Shown here: positions 1-8,687 of the stretch, piece after piece
How the letters are laid out: each line of letters opens with the position of its first letter
How positions within the stretch are numbered: the first letter of the stretch is position 1
Assembly: GCA_026196775.1 (NCBI GenBank)
Contig: JAPHUD010000012.1
Span: 165,060-229,059, forward strand
Origin: Flavobacteriales bacterium
GTDB lineage: Bacteria; Bacteroidota; Bacteroidia; Flavobacteriales_E; Vicingaceae
Reading direction: 5' to 3'
Length of the DNA stretch: 64,000 nt
Program-made: the position numbers and the translations under genes
Notes under the pieces: model-generated
Databases searched by the model: none
Seen by the model: only the letters and a program-made list of their open reading frames with translations
Told to the model about the DNA's origin: nothing

Positions 1-842
1 TAAACATCAAAATAATCGGGATGTACTTGAGGCTTTATAAAGTCTTCATTTAGGTTTTCTAAGTAAATAGCTGCCAATTTTCTTTTATGCTCGTTAATTT
101 TATCTAAACTTTTTAGTTTAACTGATAAAAAAGCAGCTTGCATTTCATCCAACCTTGAATTATAACCAACTACTTCATTGTAATATTTTATATCTGAACC
201 ATAGTTTCTTAATCTTCTTATCTTTTTATCCAACCCTTCATCATTGCATACTACAGCTCCTGCATCTCCTAATGCTCCTAAATTTTTAGTAGGATAAAAA
301 CTAAAAGCTCCAAAATCTCCAAATGTACCTACTTTTTGCCCTTTATAAGTTGCTCCGTGAGCTTGTGCACAATCTTCAATTAATTTTAAACTGTATTTTT
401 TACACAATTCCAAAATAGGCTGCATTTCGCATGATTTACCATATAAATGCACTACCAATATGGCTTTTGTTTTTGGAGTAATGGCTGCTTCAATCTTTTT
501 GGGGTCAATATTATAAGTGGCAATATCCGGTTCAACTAGAACAGGTGTAAGATTGTTTTGCAATACACTTAAAATAGTAGCGATATAGGTATTAGAAGGA
601 ACAATTACTTCGCTGCCTTTTTCAAAATTAAATGCTGCTAATGATAAGGTAATAGCATCTAATCCTGATGCAACACCAATAGTGTGTTTAGCATTGTTAT
701 ATACTGCAAATTCTTGTTCAAATAGCTGAACATGTTTTCCCAATATATACCATCCCGAAGTTAATACATCTTGAAATTTTTTGGTGTATTTTTCAAAAAA
801 TGGTGCATTTAGCTTTTGAAGGTTTTCGTAATCAATGCTCAT
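1..842 (-). CDS. DegT/DnrJ/EryC1-family sugar aminotransferase (partial, FdtB/QdtB-like)
   Basis: PLP-dependent sugar aminotransferase of the DegT/DnrJ/EryC1 family. It probably converts dTDP-3-oxo-6-deoxy-hexose to the 3-amino sugar for a surface glycan. My reading of the minus strand from ATG at 842 gives [19 protein letters not shown], then a GLDAITLSL segment, the EDCAQAHGA cofactor-contact motif and [15 protein letters not shown] with the Schiff-base lysine, all typical of the family. The 3' end is lost beyond base 1; about 280 residues are visible of roughly 365 expected. Its start overlaps the end of the ketoisomerase gene by 11 bp, so the two are probably translationally coupled. The pairing with an FdtA-like enzyme supports a 3-amino-3,6-dideoxyhexose product; the exact stereochemistry is inference. 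Confidence 0.93.
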   Translation of the reverse strand, partial: MSIDYENLQKLNAPFFEKYTKKFQDVLTSGWYILGKHVQLFEQEFAVYNNAKHTIGVASGLDAITLSLAAFNFEKGSEVIVPSNTYIATILSVLQNNLTPVLVEPDIATYNIDPKKIEAAITPKTKAILVVHLYGKSCEMQPILELCKKYSLKLIEDCAQAHGATYKGQKVGTFGDFGAFSFYPTKNLGALGDAGAVVCNDEGLDKKIRRLRNYGSDIKYYNEVVGYNSRLDEMQAAFLSVKLKSLDKINEHKRKLAAIYLENLNEDFIKPQVHPDYFDV

Positions 843-1200
843 ATCTTTCATAAATATAATCTTCGGGAGTATAAAATTCTGATGCCAATACCATTAATAT
901 AGCATCTTCTGTAAAACTATGCATTTGATGCCAATCTTTTGGCTCCAATATCAAACATTTATCTGGTGAATCTAACACAAATTCTTCTTGATTTTCATTA
1001 TCATCATTACTAATTACACAACTTCCTTTTAAACAAATTGCTGCTTGTATTGTTTTTACATGTCGGTGACCTCCTCTTATAGAATCGTCTACTCCATAAA
1101 TGTAAAATATTCTTTTTATATCAAATGGTATGACCTTTTCTATCACTGTTAAGTTCCCTCTTTTATCTGTAAAAGTTTTTAAATTGAGCAAATGTGCCAT
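832..1200 (-). CDS. fdtA: FdtA/QdtA-like dTDP-4-oxo-6-deoxy-sugar 3,4-ketoisomerase (cupin)
   Basis: A 122-residue single-domain cupin of the WxcM/FdtA/QdtA family, which moves the keto group of dTDP-4-oxo-6-deoxyglucose from C4 to C3 so that an aminotransferase can act there. The RGGHRHVKT segment near residues 42-50 carries the family's histidine pair, and [11 protein letters not shown] near residues 87-97 fits the second cupin motif. The length is that of a stand-alone isomerase, without the acyltransferase domain found in some relatives. It sits directly before and overlaps the DegT aminotransferase gene, the usual partner. FdtA and QdtA differ in product stereochemistry (galacto versus gluco), which I cannot settle from sequence reading alone. 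Confidence 0.9.
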   Translation of the reverse strand: MAHLLNLKTFTDKRGNLTVIEKVIPFDIKRIFYIYGVDDSIRGGHRHVKTIQAAICLKGSCVISNDDNENQEEFVLDSPDKCLILEPKDWHQMHSFTEDAILMVLASEFYTPEDYIYERYEH

Positions 1201-1203
1201 AGT

Positions 1204-1989
1204 TTATTGTTTAAGTTTAAAATAGTAGCCCTTATAGTAGGCGTTACCTAGGTAAATATTTTCGTTGTATTCTGCATCAAATACCATTTCATATCCTAAG
1301 TTGCAAATGTAATTAATGAGTTTTGTTTCATTGAGTATCCAACAAGGATATTTTGCTTCATAAATGTTTTTAGGCACTTTTTGAATCGTAATTCTATCAT
1401 TATTAGTTTTAAAAACCGGTGTCCTATCTATAATTAAGTAAGGTATTTTGTGTGATAAAATCTCTTTTAGTAAATCATAAGGCTCCTTTATGTATTGTAT
1501 TACTGATCCCAATAGTATTACATTAGCTTGTTGCTCTTGCAAACATTCGCTAATAGTATAATAAAAATTTAATTCTTGGTTGGCAAATGTTTTTTTACCT
1601 TCTTCAACAAAATGTTTTTGCTCAACAATGTTCCATTGAAAATCTGTTACATTTTTACTGATAATTTTATTATGATAGTAACTACTTCCTAATGAGCCTC
1701 CAAAATCGAGGACGTTTAACCTATTATCTGCTAAAGCCACTAAACTTAAACTGGAAAGTAAAGGAAACGAATACGGAACTTTATCAAACAAAACCGAATC
1801 TCTTTCAGCAACAGCCTCTCCATTTTTGACCTTTAATAAAGCTGATTTTACTTTATTAAAAATTAGGTCGCTATTATAGCCCGGACATTTTCTTTCAGCG
1901 GCTTCCCAACTACTATAATTACCTGACCAACCATAAAAAAAAGTGGTTAAGTACTTGTATAATAATGGTGGCAATAAAGATTTAATCAT
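1204..1989 (-). CDS. TIGR04325-type putative SAM methyltransferase
   Basis: A 261-residue protein resembling the TIGR04325 methyltransferase family found in polysaccharide loci. The N-terminal pattern WSGNYSSWEAAERKCPGYNS, about residues 20-39, is the family hallmark (a short G-x-Y-x-S-W-x-x-A stretch ending in GY). It is followed by a Rossmann-type SAM motif, VLDFGGSLGSSYY, near residues 93-105. The acceptor is unknown, probably a glycan or a glycan-linked intermediate. It lies 3 bp downstream of a neighbouring gene in the operon and next to a second, unrelated methyltransferase, so the glycan may carry more than one methyl modification. Family assignment is by motif memory and the activity is inferred. 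Confidence 0.8.
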   Translation of the reverse strand: MIKSLLPPLLYKYLTTFFYGWSGNYSSWEAAERKCPGYNSDLIFNKVKSALLKVKNGEAVAERDSVLFDKVPYSFPLLSSLSLVALADNRLNVLDFGGSLGSSYYHNKIISKNVTDFQWNIVEQKHFVEEGKKTFANQELNFYYTISECLQEQQANVILLGSVIQYIKEPYDLLKEILSHKIPYLIIDRTPVFKTNNDRITIQKVPKNIYEAKYPCWILNETKLINYICNLGYEMVFDAEYNENIYLGNAYYKGYYFKLKQ

Positions 1990-1999
1990 TTGTAAAGTG

Positions 2000-2728
2000 T
2001 TATTTTTTGTTATTTTTCAAAACATAAATATTACCGAAATACATCTCTTCATTTTTTGGTAAAATATAGAAAATCAATCCCAATAAATTATTGATGAATG
2101 AAAAAGGAATGATTAATAACCAAGCCGAAATACCTGGTAATATTTTTTTGAAAAACCCATATAAATAGTTGTTGATAAGCAAAAATTGAAGTCTAAAATC
2201 AGCAAGGTATTTTTTGTGTTCCACTATTTCAAAATCATGTTTATCAAACAGGTGTTTTAATCCAAAAGAGGAATACCTAGCATAATCATACGGTTGTTCG
2301 TGTTCCCCCCAGATAAACGGAATAGTAACTACCATGGTACCTCCAGGTTTTACTACTCGTTTAATTTCCGACAAAAATTGTTCTGGATTAAACACATGTT
2401 CAAACACCTCAAAAAAGACCAATGAATCAATGGTACTATCTTCAAAAGGAAAGGTTTCTCCATCATAAAAAACATCAATATCAGAACTGGTATGCTCATG
2501 CCCTGAAACCTCAATATCCATTCCTATATATTGTGTAACATTGACAAACAAATCTTTATAAGGTTTACTCCCACTACCTACATCTAAGATTTTGCCTTTG
2601 GCTGCTTTAGCATATTTTTTCACACTTAGGTAAATAGCTGCTCTACCCCAAAAAAAAGGATTAATTAAAAAGCCAATTAATGTAGGTTTAAAAAGTTGTT
2701 GGAGTAAAAAGGCTTTTAGCTTAGTCAT
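2000..2728 (-). CDS. class I SAM-dependent methyltransferase
   Basis: A 242-residue class I methyltransferase of the Methyltransf_11/UbiE-like group. Motif I appears as ILDVGSGSKPYKDLF near residues 47-61, an acidic residue ending the second strand is in YIGMDIE, and EVFEHVFNPEQFL followed by RVVKPGGTMVVTIPF matches the post-I and motif III pattern. The C-terminus is hydrophobic (about residues 190-225, including LLIIPFSFINNLLGLIFYIL), suggesting membrane association and hence a lipid-linked sugar acceptor. It is in the polysaccharide operon, 10 bp from the TIGR04325 gene; 82 bp separate it from the upstream barrel gene, the widest gap inside this operon. The substrate is not known. Confidence 0.85.
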   Translation of the reverse strand: MTKLKAFLLQQLFKPTLIGFLINPFFWGRAAIYLSVKKYAKAAKGKILDVGSGSKPYKDLFVNVTQYIGMDIEVSGHEHTSSDIDVFYDGETFPFEDSTIDSLVFFEVFEHVFNPEQFLSEIKRVVKPGGTMVVTIPFIWGEHEQPYDYARYSSFGLKHLFDKHDFEIVEHKKYLADFRLQFLLINNYLYGFFKKILPGISAWLLIIPFSFINNLLGLIFYILPKNEEMYFGNIYVLKNNKK

Positions 2729-2810
2729 GTTATCTGTATTTCTAAGCGTAAAAATATAAAAAAATAGCGGATATACTAATATACTATTTATTTCGAAATA
2801 GTAATCTCAA

Positions 2811-3527
2811 TCATTTAAAAAGATAATAAAACCCAAAACTAGCTCCTAAAGAATACCCATACATTTTATAAGACTTTGTTAATCTATCTTTATCATCATT
2901 AAAGATAGAATGTCTAAAAGTAAATTCTGTTCTTAAAAAATAATTCTTAGAAAAACTATAATTAACCCCCAAGCCAGATATTACTGCAATATTGGCAGAT
3001 AGTTTATCCGCTAATATTATTTGGTTATCTCTAGAAATGCTACTACCAGCATAATAAGTATTTTCTAAATATTTTGTAGCTAATTGTATATTTGGTATAA
3101 AACCAAATGATGCAAATGCACTTATTTTTTCCACTTCATAAACAAGATAGTTTATTTTTAGTGGCACTTCAGCATTTAATTTAAATTTTGTGTCTTCAAT
3201 TTTTGCCTTAGGAAATTCAATATTCCTCTCCCAACCAACAACTTGAGAATAAAACACACCTGTCTCATATCCCCATCTATAATGAAATTTATTCAAAAAA
3301 GTTAATCCTATTGAATAACCATATACTGGATTGTCATTATTTAAAACACTTAGTGTTTCAGTAGCTATATCATCACTAATTATTAATGTTCTGTAGCAAT
3401 AATTTGGAGAATAACTAACACCTATTGACTTTTTATTTTCATTCTTAAAGTTTTGAGAAATTAAGTTTTTATTAAGTATAAAAAGACTGAAAATAATACA
3501 AATTGAATTGATTACTGTTTTTCGCAT
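2811..3527 (-). CDS. outer-membrane beta-barrel protein (PorT-like fold)
   Basis: A 238-residue secreted protein with a Sec signal peptide (residues 1-24, hydrophobic SICIIFSLFIL, ending near SQN). It then has alternating amphipathic strands of the kind seen in the 8-stranded outer-membrane barrels (OMP_b-brl_2/PorT group) of Bacteroidota. The C-terminus YSLGASFGFYYLFK ends in an aromatic residue pattern typical of a last barrel strand. Its start codon lies 1 bp after the stop of the glycosyltransferase gene, so it is cotranscribed and probably coupled with glycan assembly genes. A barrel in this position could be involved in surface display of the glycan, but nothing in the sequence proves that. 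Confidence 0.72.
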   Translation of the reverse strand: MRKTVINSICIIFSLFILNKNLISQNFKNENKKSIGVSYSPNYCYRTLIISDDIATETLSVLNNDNPVYGYSIGLTFLNKFHYRWGYETGVFYSQVVGWERNIEFPKAKIEDTKFKLNAEVPLKINYLVYEVEKISAFASFGFIPNIQLATKYLENTYYAGSSISRDNQIILADKLSANIAVISGLGVNYSFSKNYFLRTEFTFRHSIFNDDKDRLTKSYKMYGYSLGASFGFYYLFK

Positions 3528-3528
3528 A

Positions 3529-4752
3529 TTAAAGATTATCCTTAAAAATTTTGTTTACTGTATTTACTCTATTTTCAACTGTATGTTCTTTTAAAGTTCT
3601 TTTCTGACCTGCCTCAGCAATTCTTTTCATTTCTTCAGGGTTATGTAATAGCCATTTCACTTTTTCTATACACTCTTCAATTGAATCATAAACCACAACT
3701 TCTTTATCTATTTCAAAAAGTTGTCCCATGTTTTGTTTATTATCTGTTATTAAACAAGAACCTACACCGGTAGCTTCAAATAACCTCAGATTACCAGCAC
3801 ATTGATTAGCAATTTCTCCATGGATATTAAAACACATTTTAGATTTGGCTAACACCCTATACATATCCATACCAAAAACAGGTGACTTAACGCTATTTTT
3901 TAACTTATTAGAATAAAAATTTATATCTACTTCAGCATGTTTCTTATGTTTGTTTAATAAAGGTATTGAATTAACCAAACTATTTAACCCTAGACTATTC
4001 ATTGTTTTTACTAACGTTGAAAATGATTTTTTCAAAAAGATACGATTGGTCGATTCTAAGTTTCCGTAAATAGTCATATCTATTCCACTATTTAAAATAG
4101 CTTCTATATATTTTATTCTTGTACCATGAAAACCATAACCTGTTGTTAAAGAACCAGTAAACACAAAATTATTATCAGGAAATGGGTTTGAAGTGTTTTG
4201 TATTGTTTCAAGAACTGAATGATTAAATGAGTGATAAACCAACTCCACATTATTAATTCCTTTTTCTTTAAACTCTTTTACTAATCCGGGAGTACAGGTG
4301 AATACAATATCTAATTGACTTAGCCCATCAAAAATAACTTGATTATATGGAGCACAAACATGTCCAACTAATAATTTAATGCTTTTAACTTCATTTCTTA
4401 ACTCATTTAACCATTTTTTATTCAAAAACCTTGTTGTATCTATCCACACAATATCTGGTTTAAAATGTTTAATTTGTGCTACAACAATAGCTTCATCAGA
4501 CAAGTTTTGATCTATTCCATTTTCTTTAGCCCACCTTTTTAGTAGTAAACTTGCATTTGAAATTATATCTACAGCATCTACTCCAGCTAACCTAAAATAT
4601 TTTCCATAAGAACTTACTATTTCAATTGATTGTTCTGTCAATTGACTATATTGAGCCTCATAATCTAATTCAGCACTATTTAGATTAGTACCGTAAAAGG
4701 TTTTTAAAAACCCACTGTAATAATCAGTAACCCTAATAAATTTATAACTCAT
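3529..4752 (-). CDS. glycosyltransferase, GT-B fold with CgeB-like C-terminal half
   Basis: A 407-residue glycosyltransferase. The N-terminal half contains a Rossmann-like domain (VWIDTTRFLNKKW and LLVGHVCAPYN near residues 105-135). The C-terminal half has the donor-binding pattern ending NQCAGNLRLFEATGVGSCLITDNKQNMGQLFE, about residues 315-346, which matches the Glyco_trans_1_2/CgeB-type family. It has no membrane segments and is probably a cytoplasmic enzyme acting on lipid-linked glycan intermediates. It is the only obvious glycosyltransferase in the visible operon, so other transferases must lie beyond the left edge or elsewhere. Sugar specificity cannot be read from the sequence. It starts 6 bp after the polymerase gene. 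Confidence 0.85.
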   Translation of the reverse strand: MSYKFIRVTDYYSGFLKTFYGTNLNSAELDYEAQYSQLTEQSIEIVSSYGKYFRLAGVDAVDIISNASLLLKRWAKENGIDQNLSDEAIVVAQIKHFKPDIVWIDTTRFLNKKWLNELRNEVKSIKLLVGHVCAPYNQVIFDGLSQLDIVFTCTPGLVKEFKEKGINNVELVYHSFNHSVLETIQNTSNPFPDNNFVFTGSLTTGYGFHGTRIKYIEAILNSGIDMTIYGNLESTNRIFLKKSFSTLVKTMNSLGLNSLVNSIPLLNKHKKHAEVDINFYSNKLKNSVKSPVFGMDMYRVLAKSKMCFNIHGEIANQCAGNLRLFEATGVGSCLITDNKQNMGQLFEIDKEVVVYDSIEECIEKVKWLLHNPEEMKRIAEAGQKRTLKEHTVENRVNTVNKIFKDNL

Positions 4753-4758
4753 TATTAA

Positions 4759-6036
4759 TTACTTTATATTAAAATTATTGTTCCTAACTAAGAAACACAA
4801 AACTATAAAAATTAAAACTCCTCCAGTAATAAATACCGTTAATAATGGAGCGCTCAAGAAAATATACACGTAACTAAAGAAAATTCCAAAATAGCCTATA
4901 TGTAATTTGAGACTGTTAAATAAAGTAAAAAGAGCAGTAAAAATAATTGAAAACAATACCACTCCTATATAGCCTAAGTTCATAAAACCATCAGAAACAA
5001 TTCCATTGTTGGCATATACTGTAGGCTCCGCCCAATAGATTTTAGTAAGTAAAAAACCTATAGGCATATCATAAGGGCTTTCTACCAACTGATTAAAAAA
5101 TGTGCTTTCAGCAAAATAATACGGATTTCCATCAAAAAATTCAAAATACCATTGCGACAACAATGCCGGTATAAATAGTAATCTGTTAACAAATGTTCCG
5201 CCTAATATTGGTGCTCCAAAAACAAGATTATCTAAAAAAGGTGTGACCACTAATAAACCTAATGTAATTATAAAAAAGTTGCTTACTTTAGAAATATAAC
5301 TAAACCCTAAATAATAAAAGAAAATGAGAATAATTGTAGTAAAATAGACTATTTTATTTCCTGAAATAACATACAAATACATTAATGCCAACACCATTAT
5401 TCCTACGAATAAAAGCCTCTTCTTTATCATAAAATAAATTAATGCAACAGGTATAATTGTTTTTACCAAAAAGTTATAGATGTATCCCAAGTACCCCACC
5501 AATTTTTCCGAAAACAACTCTCTGGTCTCATAAACATCTACCAACAATAATGTTTTTAGGTAAATGTTATGTTTAAAAGTAAGTATTATTGGAATTAACA
5601 ACAATAAAGGCAGCAACAATATGAGTGTATCTTTATAGTTTGCTTTAATATTTAGTGTTGGTAATTTAAAGTTAACATATACCGATAAACTAAAAAAGCT
5701 TACAAAAAACACATTAGAAACAAAAGCACCTATAAGTGTATTACTAAAAGCAAACATAATGGCATTTGGAATGTAAAAGAAAAATACTAACATCAAAAAA
5801 ATACTATATAAAAACTTACTTCTTTGATACATTTTTTCAGAAAGGAACAACAACCATACATAAACTAGTTTAGTAATAATATAATTGATGATACTAAAAT
5901 CAGGGAGGTATCCCATGTAAGCAAAGTTATCTGAAATAAAAAAATGATAATACCCTTCTAAAAAGAAATAAATAATAGTAAGCAAAACACTTAACCTTAA
6001 AAAATCTTTTGATATGAATAACTTAATAGTTGACAT
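4759..6036 (-). CDS. polytopic membrane protein, probable O-antigen/exopolysaccharide polymerase (Wzy-like)
   Basis: A 425-residue protein with about 10-12 hydrophobic segments spread over its whole length and a large hydrophilic loop around residues 290-345 (from GAPILGGTFVNRLL to PTVYANNG), the layout of Wzy polymerases. Wzy proteins share little sequence, so the call rests on topology and position: its ATG shares one base (6036) with the stop of the Wzx flippase gene and it is followed by a glycosyltransferase. It would join repeat units on the outer face of the inner membrane. The alternative is another polytopic glycan-locus protein such as an acyltransferase, but I see no acyltransferase motif. 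Confidence 0.72.
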   Translation of the reverse strand: MSTIKLFISKDFLRLSVLLTIIYFFLEGYYHFFISDNFAYMGYLPDFSIINYIITKLVYVWLLFLSEKMYQRSKFLYSIFLMLVFFFYIPNAIMFAFSNTLIGAFVSNVFFVSFFSLSVYVNFKLPTLNIKANYKDTLILLLPLLLLIPIILTFKHNIYLKTLLLVDVYETRELFSEKLVGYLGYIYNFLVKTIIPVALIYFMIKKRLLFVGIMVLALMYLYVISGNKIVYFTTIILIFFYYLGFSYISKVSNFFIITLGLLVVTPFLDNLVFGAPILGGTFVNRLLFIPALLSQWYFEFFDGNPYYFAESTFFNQLVESPYDMPIGFLLTKIYWAEPTVYANNGIVSDGFMNLGYIGVVLFSIIFTALFTLFNSLKLHIGYFGIFFSYVYIFLSAPLLTVFITGGVLIFIVLCFLVRNNNFNIK

Positions 6037-7319
6037 TATGCTTTTATTTCTTTGATCTCTGTTTCATATTTTTTCACAATAAAAAATATGAATATAATAT
6101 TTACAGATAATAATATAGTTTCAATGGTTACGTAAATTTTTAAAAATGATTCGATAGAAATATCTTTAAATAGCAATAATGAGCAAATACTCAGGAAATA
6201 AGCTACTTGCCAAATACCATTAAGTCTAATTTTATCAAATGTTATAAATATTGACGAAAAAGTTGAACTGATAAAATTTAAAGAAAAACTTACAATTAAA
6301 ATTTTAGAGAATGTACTTGACAACACATACTCTGCTCCGAAAACCAAACCAAACAAAAAATCTCCGAAAAAATACAACAATACCACTTCTATAAAAATAA
6401 TGCTTAGTAGTAGAAAGAAAATATTTCTTAATTCTATCAAAATGCTTGTTTTTTGATGTCTGTTTTCTGTTGTTTTTTGAAACAACACCTGGCTGATAGT
6501 AGTCGAGATAAATATTAACGGTATAGACAATACCATTCTTGATAAATCTAAATACCCCACTATTTCGGTTGAATATAATTTATTGATAAATAAAAAAGGC
6601 AAAAGAGTTGCTGCACTGCTTAATAAAGTAGGTAATAAATTAAATTTAGGATAATCAATGTATTTTTTTGCAACAAACCCCATCTTTCTTCTAGATACAA
6701 AAGCGTTGTTAAATTTATTTTTAAACACTTGTCTAATACCACTAATTACATTAGAGAAATTACCTATAAAATCGCCTACAAAAAGTCCCCCTGGAAATTT
6801 AAGAATGCCTAAAATTACTTGTACTATTCCTTCGGCAGTTCTTCTAACAATTTTATTAAAAGATGAGGCTTTAAAAGCTTTCTGACGAATTAACCAATAA
6901 TTCATACTCTGATAAGCACAAAACAAAAAACTGGTAAAGGGTAAAAAATAAAGGTAATTGGCATATTTTAAAGGAAGTCCAATTAAAGTCACTATTTCCG
7001 TTTTTAAAAATAACAGTACTAATAAGATTACGCCATTGAAACAAATGTTTATTAAAAAAGTAAGACCAAGAATATTGGCAGCTTCATTATCATTTTTGGG
7101 CAACACAATAGTAGATTCGTACCGAAATGCAGCAACAATAGTAATCATACTAAACAAACTTAAAAAAACTGCCATTGCACCAAAATCTTCAGCAGAATAA
7201 ATTCTTCTCAAAAAAGGATGTAACAACAACGGAATAGCCTGAGCGACAACCGTACCTACTATTAACACCATTGTGTTTTTAGTAAATTCTGATGGTAGTA
7301 AACGTTTTTTTATCTGCAA
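6036..7319 (-). CDS. lipopolysaccharide/polysaccharide flippase (Wzx, MATE/MOP superfamily)
   Basis: A 427-residue inner-membrane protein with about 12 hydrophobic segments and the N-terminal pattern of the polysaccharide_synt family: FTKNTMVLIVGTVVAQAIPLL, then RRIYSAEDFGAMAVF near residues 38-52 and RYESTIVLPKNDNEAANIL near 62-80. The arginine/tyrosine/glutamate sequence after the second helix is characteristic of Wzx-type flippases. It would move the undecaprenyl-linked repeat unit to the periplasmic face. Its stop codon overlaps the start of the Wzy-like gene by one base, and the Wzz-like gene lies 14 bp upstream, making a Wzx/Wzy-dependent export set. Confidence 0.92.
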   Translation of the reverse strand: MQIKKRLLPSEFTKNTMVLIVGTVVAQAIPLLLHPFLRRIYSAEDFGAMAVFLSLFSMITIVAAFRYESTIVLPKNDNEAANILGLTFLINICFNGVILLVLLFLKTEIVTLIGLPLKYANYLYFLPFTSFLFCAYQSMNYWLIRQKAFKASSFNKIVRRTAEGIVQVILGILKFPGGLFVGDFIGNFSNVISGIRQVFKNKFNNAFVSRRKMGFVAKKYIDYPKFNLLPTLLSSAATLLPFLFINKLYSTEIVGYLDLSRMVLSIPLIFISTTISQVLFQKTTENRHQKTSILIELRNIFFLLLSIIFIEVVLLYFFGDFLFGLVFGAEYVLSSTFSKILIVSFSLNFISSTFSSIFITFDKIRLNGIWQVAYFLSICSLLLFKDISIESFLKIYVTIETILLSVNIIFIFFIVKKYETEIKEIKA

Positions 7320-7333
7320 AGCTAAAATCGTAA

Positions 7334-8134
7334 TTACTGATTATTATTAATCGATTTTTTTATCCAAGTAATTCCATACAAGAAAAATAATGCGACCACA
7401 AAAAATAAGAATCCATATCCAGTAATAGTTAGCATTTTTTTTCTAGTTGTACTTATTGGATTATTTGTCGGTTCAATTGGAACAAACTCTAATGAATTAG
7501 AATAGCTTACTAACTGTTTTTCATAATCATAATACTTTTCTAGTAACCCTACATAAGCTAAAAAATGTGTAGGATTATCTTTAGCTAGTTGATTTAAATG
7601 AAGTTTTGAATCATTATTAGTTAATTGAATACCCAAACTATCAAACTTTTGCTTAATTATACGTTGTAGTTCCTTAATATAAAAGATATTAGAATCTACC
7701 CTTAATTGATAATAACTCAAGCCTTTTAAGTAATCATTCAAAAAATTAATAATGGCCTCATTTTTTACTGGCTCTTTATAATTAACATAGATTTTAATAT
7801 CCGATCTTAATCCATCTATACTTAATTCTTTAACAGGCTCTACCTCTTTTAACACTTTTGTTAATTCATTATCAACAGTTGGTAATTGCTCATTCAAGTT
7901 TTTAATAAAAGTATGTAGCATTTCGTCAGTTATTACAGACGATTTTACATAAAAAGTTGACTGATAATAATTAGTATAAATATTAGGTTGTTGTGTAACT
8001 CTAAACCAGCCTAAAGCTGCTCCTAAAAAAAGAGTTAATAACAGTAACCACTTATTTTTAAACATGAATGTAAATATTGATTTTAACAATTCAAATAAAT
8101 CAATTTCATTTTCACCGGTTATATATTGCTTCAT
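7334..8134 (-). CDS. Wzz/chain-length determinant-like membrane protein
   Basis: A 266-residue protein with two membrane segments: residues 33-46 (WLLLLTLFLGAALG) and about 239-258 (ITGYGFLFFVVALFFLYGI). Between them lies a hydrophilic, helix-rich periplasmic region. This is the polysaccharide co-polymerase (Wzz) arrangement that sets glycan chain length with Wzy. It has no kinase domain and is shorter than most Wzc proteins. It is the first gene of the operon; 132 bp upstream is the divergent pterin synthase gene, with a recognisable minus-strand promoter in between. The family assignment is from topology and context rather than a strong motif. Confidence 0.75.
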   Translation of the reverse strand: MKQYITGENEIDLFELLKSIFTFMFKNKWLLLLTLFLGAALGWFRVTQQPNIYTNYYQSTFYVKSSVITDEMLHTFIKNLNEQLPTVDNELTKVLKEVEPVKELSIDGLRSDIKIYVNYKEPVKNEAIINFLNDYLKGLSYYQLRVDSNIFYIKELQRIIKQKFDSLGIQLTNNDSKLHLNQLAKDNPTHFLAYVGLLEKYYDYEKQLVSYSNSLEFVPIEPTNNPISTTRKKMLTITGYGFLFFVVALFFLYGITWIKKSINNNQ

Positions 8135-8156
8135 TTTTTTAATGTTTTATAAACCA

Positions 8157-8189
8157 CAAATATAACTTTGTTTACTTAAATCGTTACAA
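8157..8189 (-). promoter_or_regulatory. probable promoter of the polysaccharide operon
   Basis: Read on the minus strand, TATATTTG (8164-8157) fits the Bacteroidota -7 consensus TAnnTTTG. A TTG (8189-8187) stands 22 bp upstream, slightly wider than the usual 19-21 bp. The expected start of transcription is near 8150, about 16 bp before the first ATG at 8134. No other good match was seen in this divergent intergenic region on this strand. Confidence 0.42.
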
Positions 8190-8256
8190 TTTCATAAAAT
8201 TAGTTAAGGATAGCATTCATTTTCATAAAAAGAACAACCAATTAAAATCATTAACT

Positions 8257-8264
8257 TAATTTTG
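8257..8264 (+). promoter_or_regulatory. TAnnTTTG element abutting the pterin synthase start
   Basis: TAATTTTG matches the Bacteroidota -7 consensus and ends only 4 bp before the ATG at 8269. Initiation about 6-7 bp downstream would give a nearly leaderless mRNA. There is no clear -33 TTTG at the usual spacing, so this is a half match. The same string TTTGCTCTATGATTT occurs at the recF start (45233-45247). Confidence 0.35.
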
Positions 8265-8268
8265 CTCT

Positions 8269-8682
8269 ATGATTTACCTAACTAGAAGAGAACGTTTCAA
8301 TGCCGCTCATCGCTTATTTATTGAAGAATGGGATGATACCAAAAATTTTGAAGTCTTTGGAAAGTGCTCCAACCCTAATTGGCATGGACATAATTATGAA
8401 CTTTTTGTTACTGTAAAAGGTAACCTTAATCCGAAAACCGGATTTGTAGTTAATTTAAAGGTATTAAGTAAAATAATTCGTGAGCATATTATTAGTAAAG
8501 TAGATCATAAAAACCTAAACTTAGATGTTCCATTTATGCAAGGGAAAATAACTTCTACAGAAAATGTTGCAATTGCTTTTTGGGAAGTGTTGGCACCTTT
8601 TATAAATGAATTAAATTGCGAATTGCACTGCATTAAAGTTGCTGAGACAGAAAACAATTATATAGAATATTACGGAAAATAA
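8269..8682 (+). CDS. queD: 6-pyruvoyl-tetrahydropterin/6-carboxytetrahydropterin synthase family (QueD)
   Basis: A 137-residue T-fold enzyme that converts 7,8-dihydroneopterin triphosphate to 6-carboxy- or 6-pyruvoyl-tetrahydropterin. Zinc ligands are H14 (FNAAHRL) and H39/H41 (NWHGHNY). The catalytic cysteine is C33 in [11 protein letters not shown], and H80 and E126 fit the rest of the catalytic set. The C-x5-H-x-H spacing and the [14 protein letters not shown] tail resemble eukaryote-type PTP synthase more than the C-x3-H-x-H of E. coli QueD. folE follows after 5 bp and supplies the substrate, and queE is present at 32913-33572, so queuosine synthesis is the most likely role. Confidence 0.9.
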   Translation: MIYLTRRERFNAAHRLFIEEWDDTKNFEVFGKCSNPNWHGHNYELFVTVKGNLNPKTGFVVNLKVLSKIIREHIISKVDHKNLNLDVPFMQGKITSTENVAIAFWEVLAPFINELNCELHCIKVAETENNYIEYYGK

Positions 8683-8687
8683 AACTC

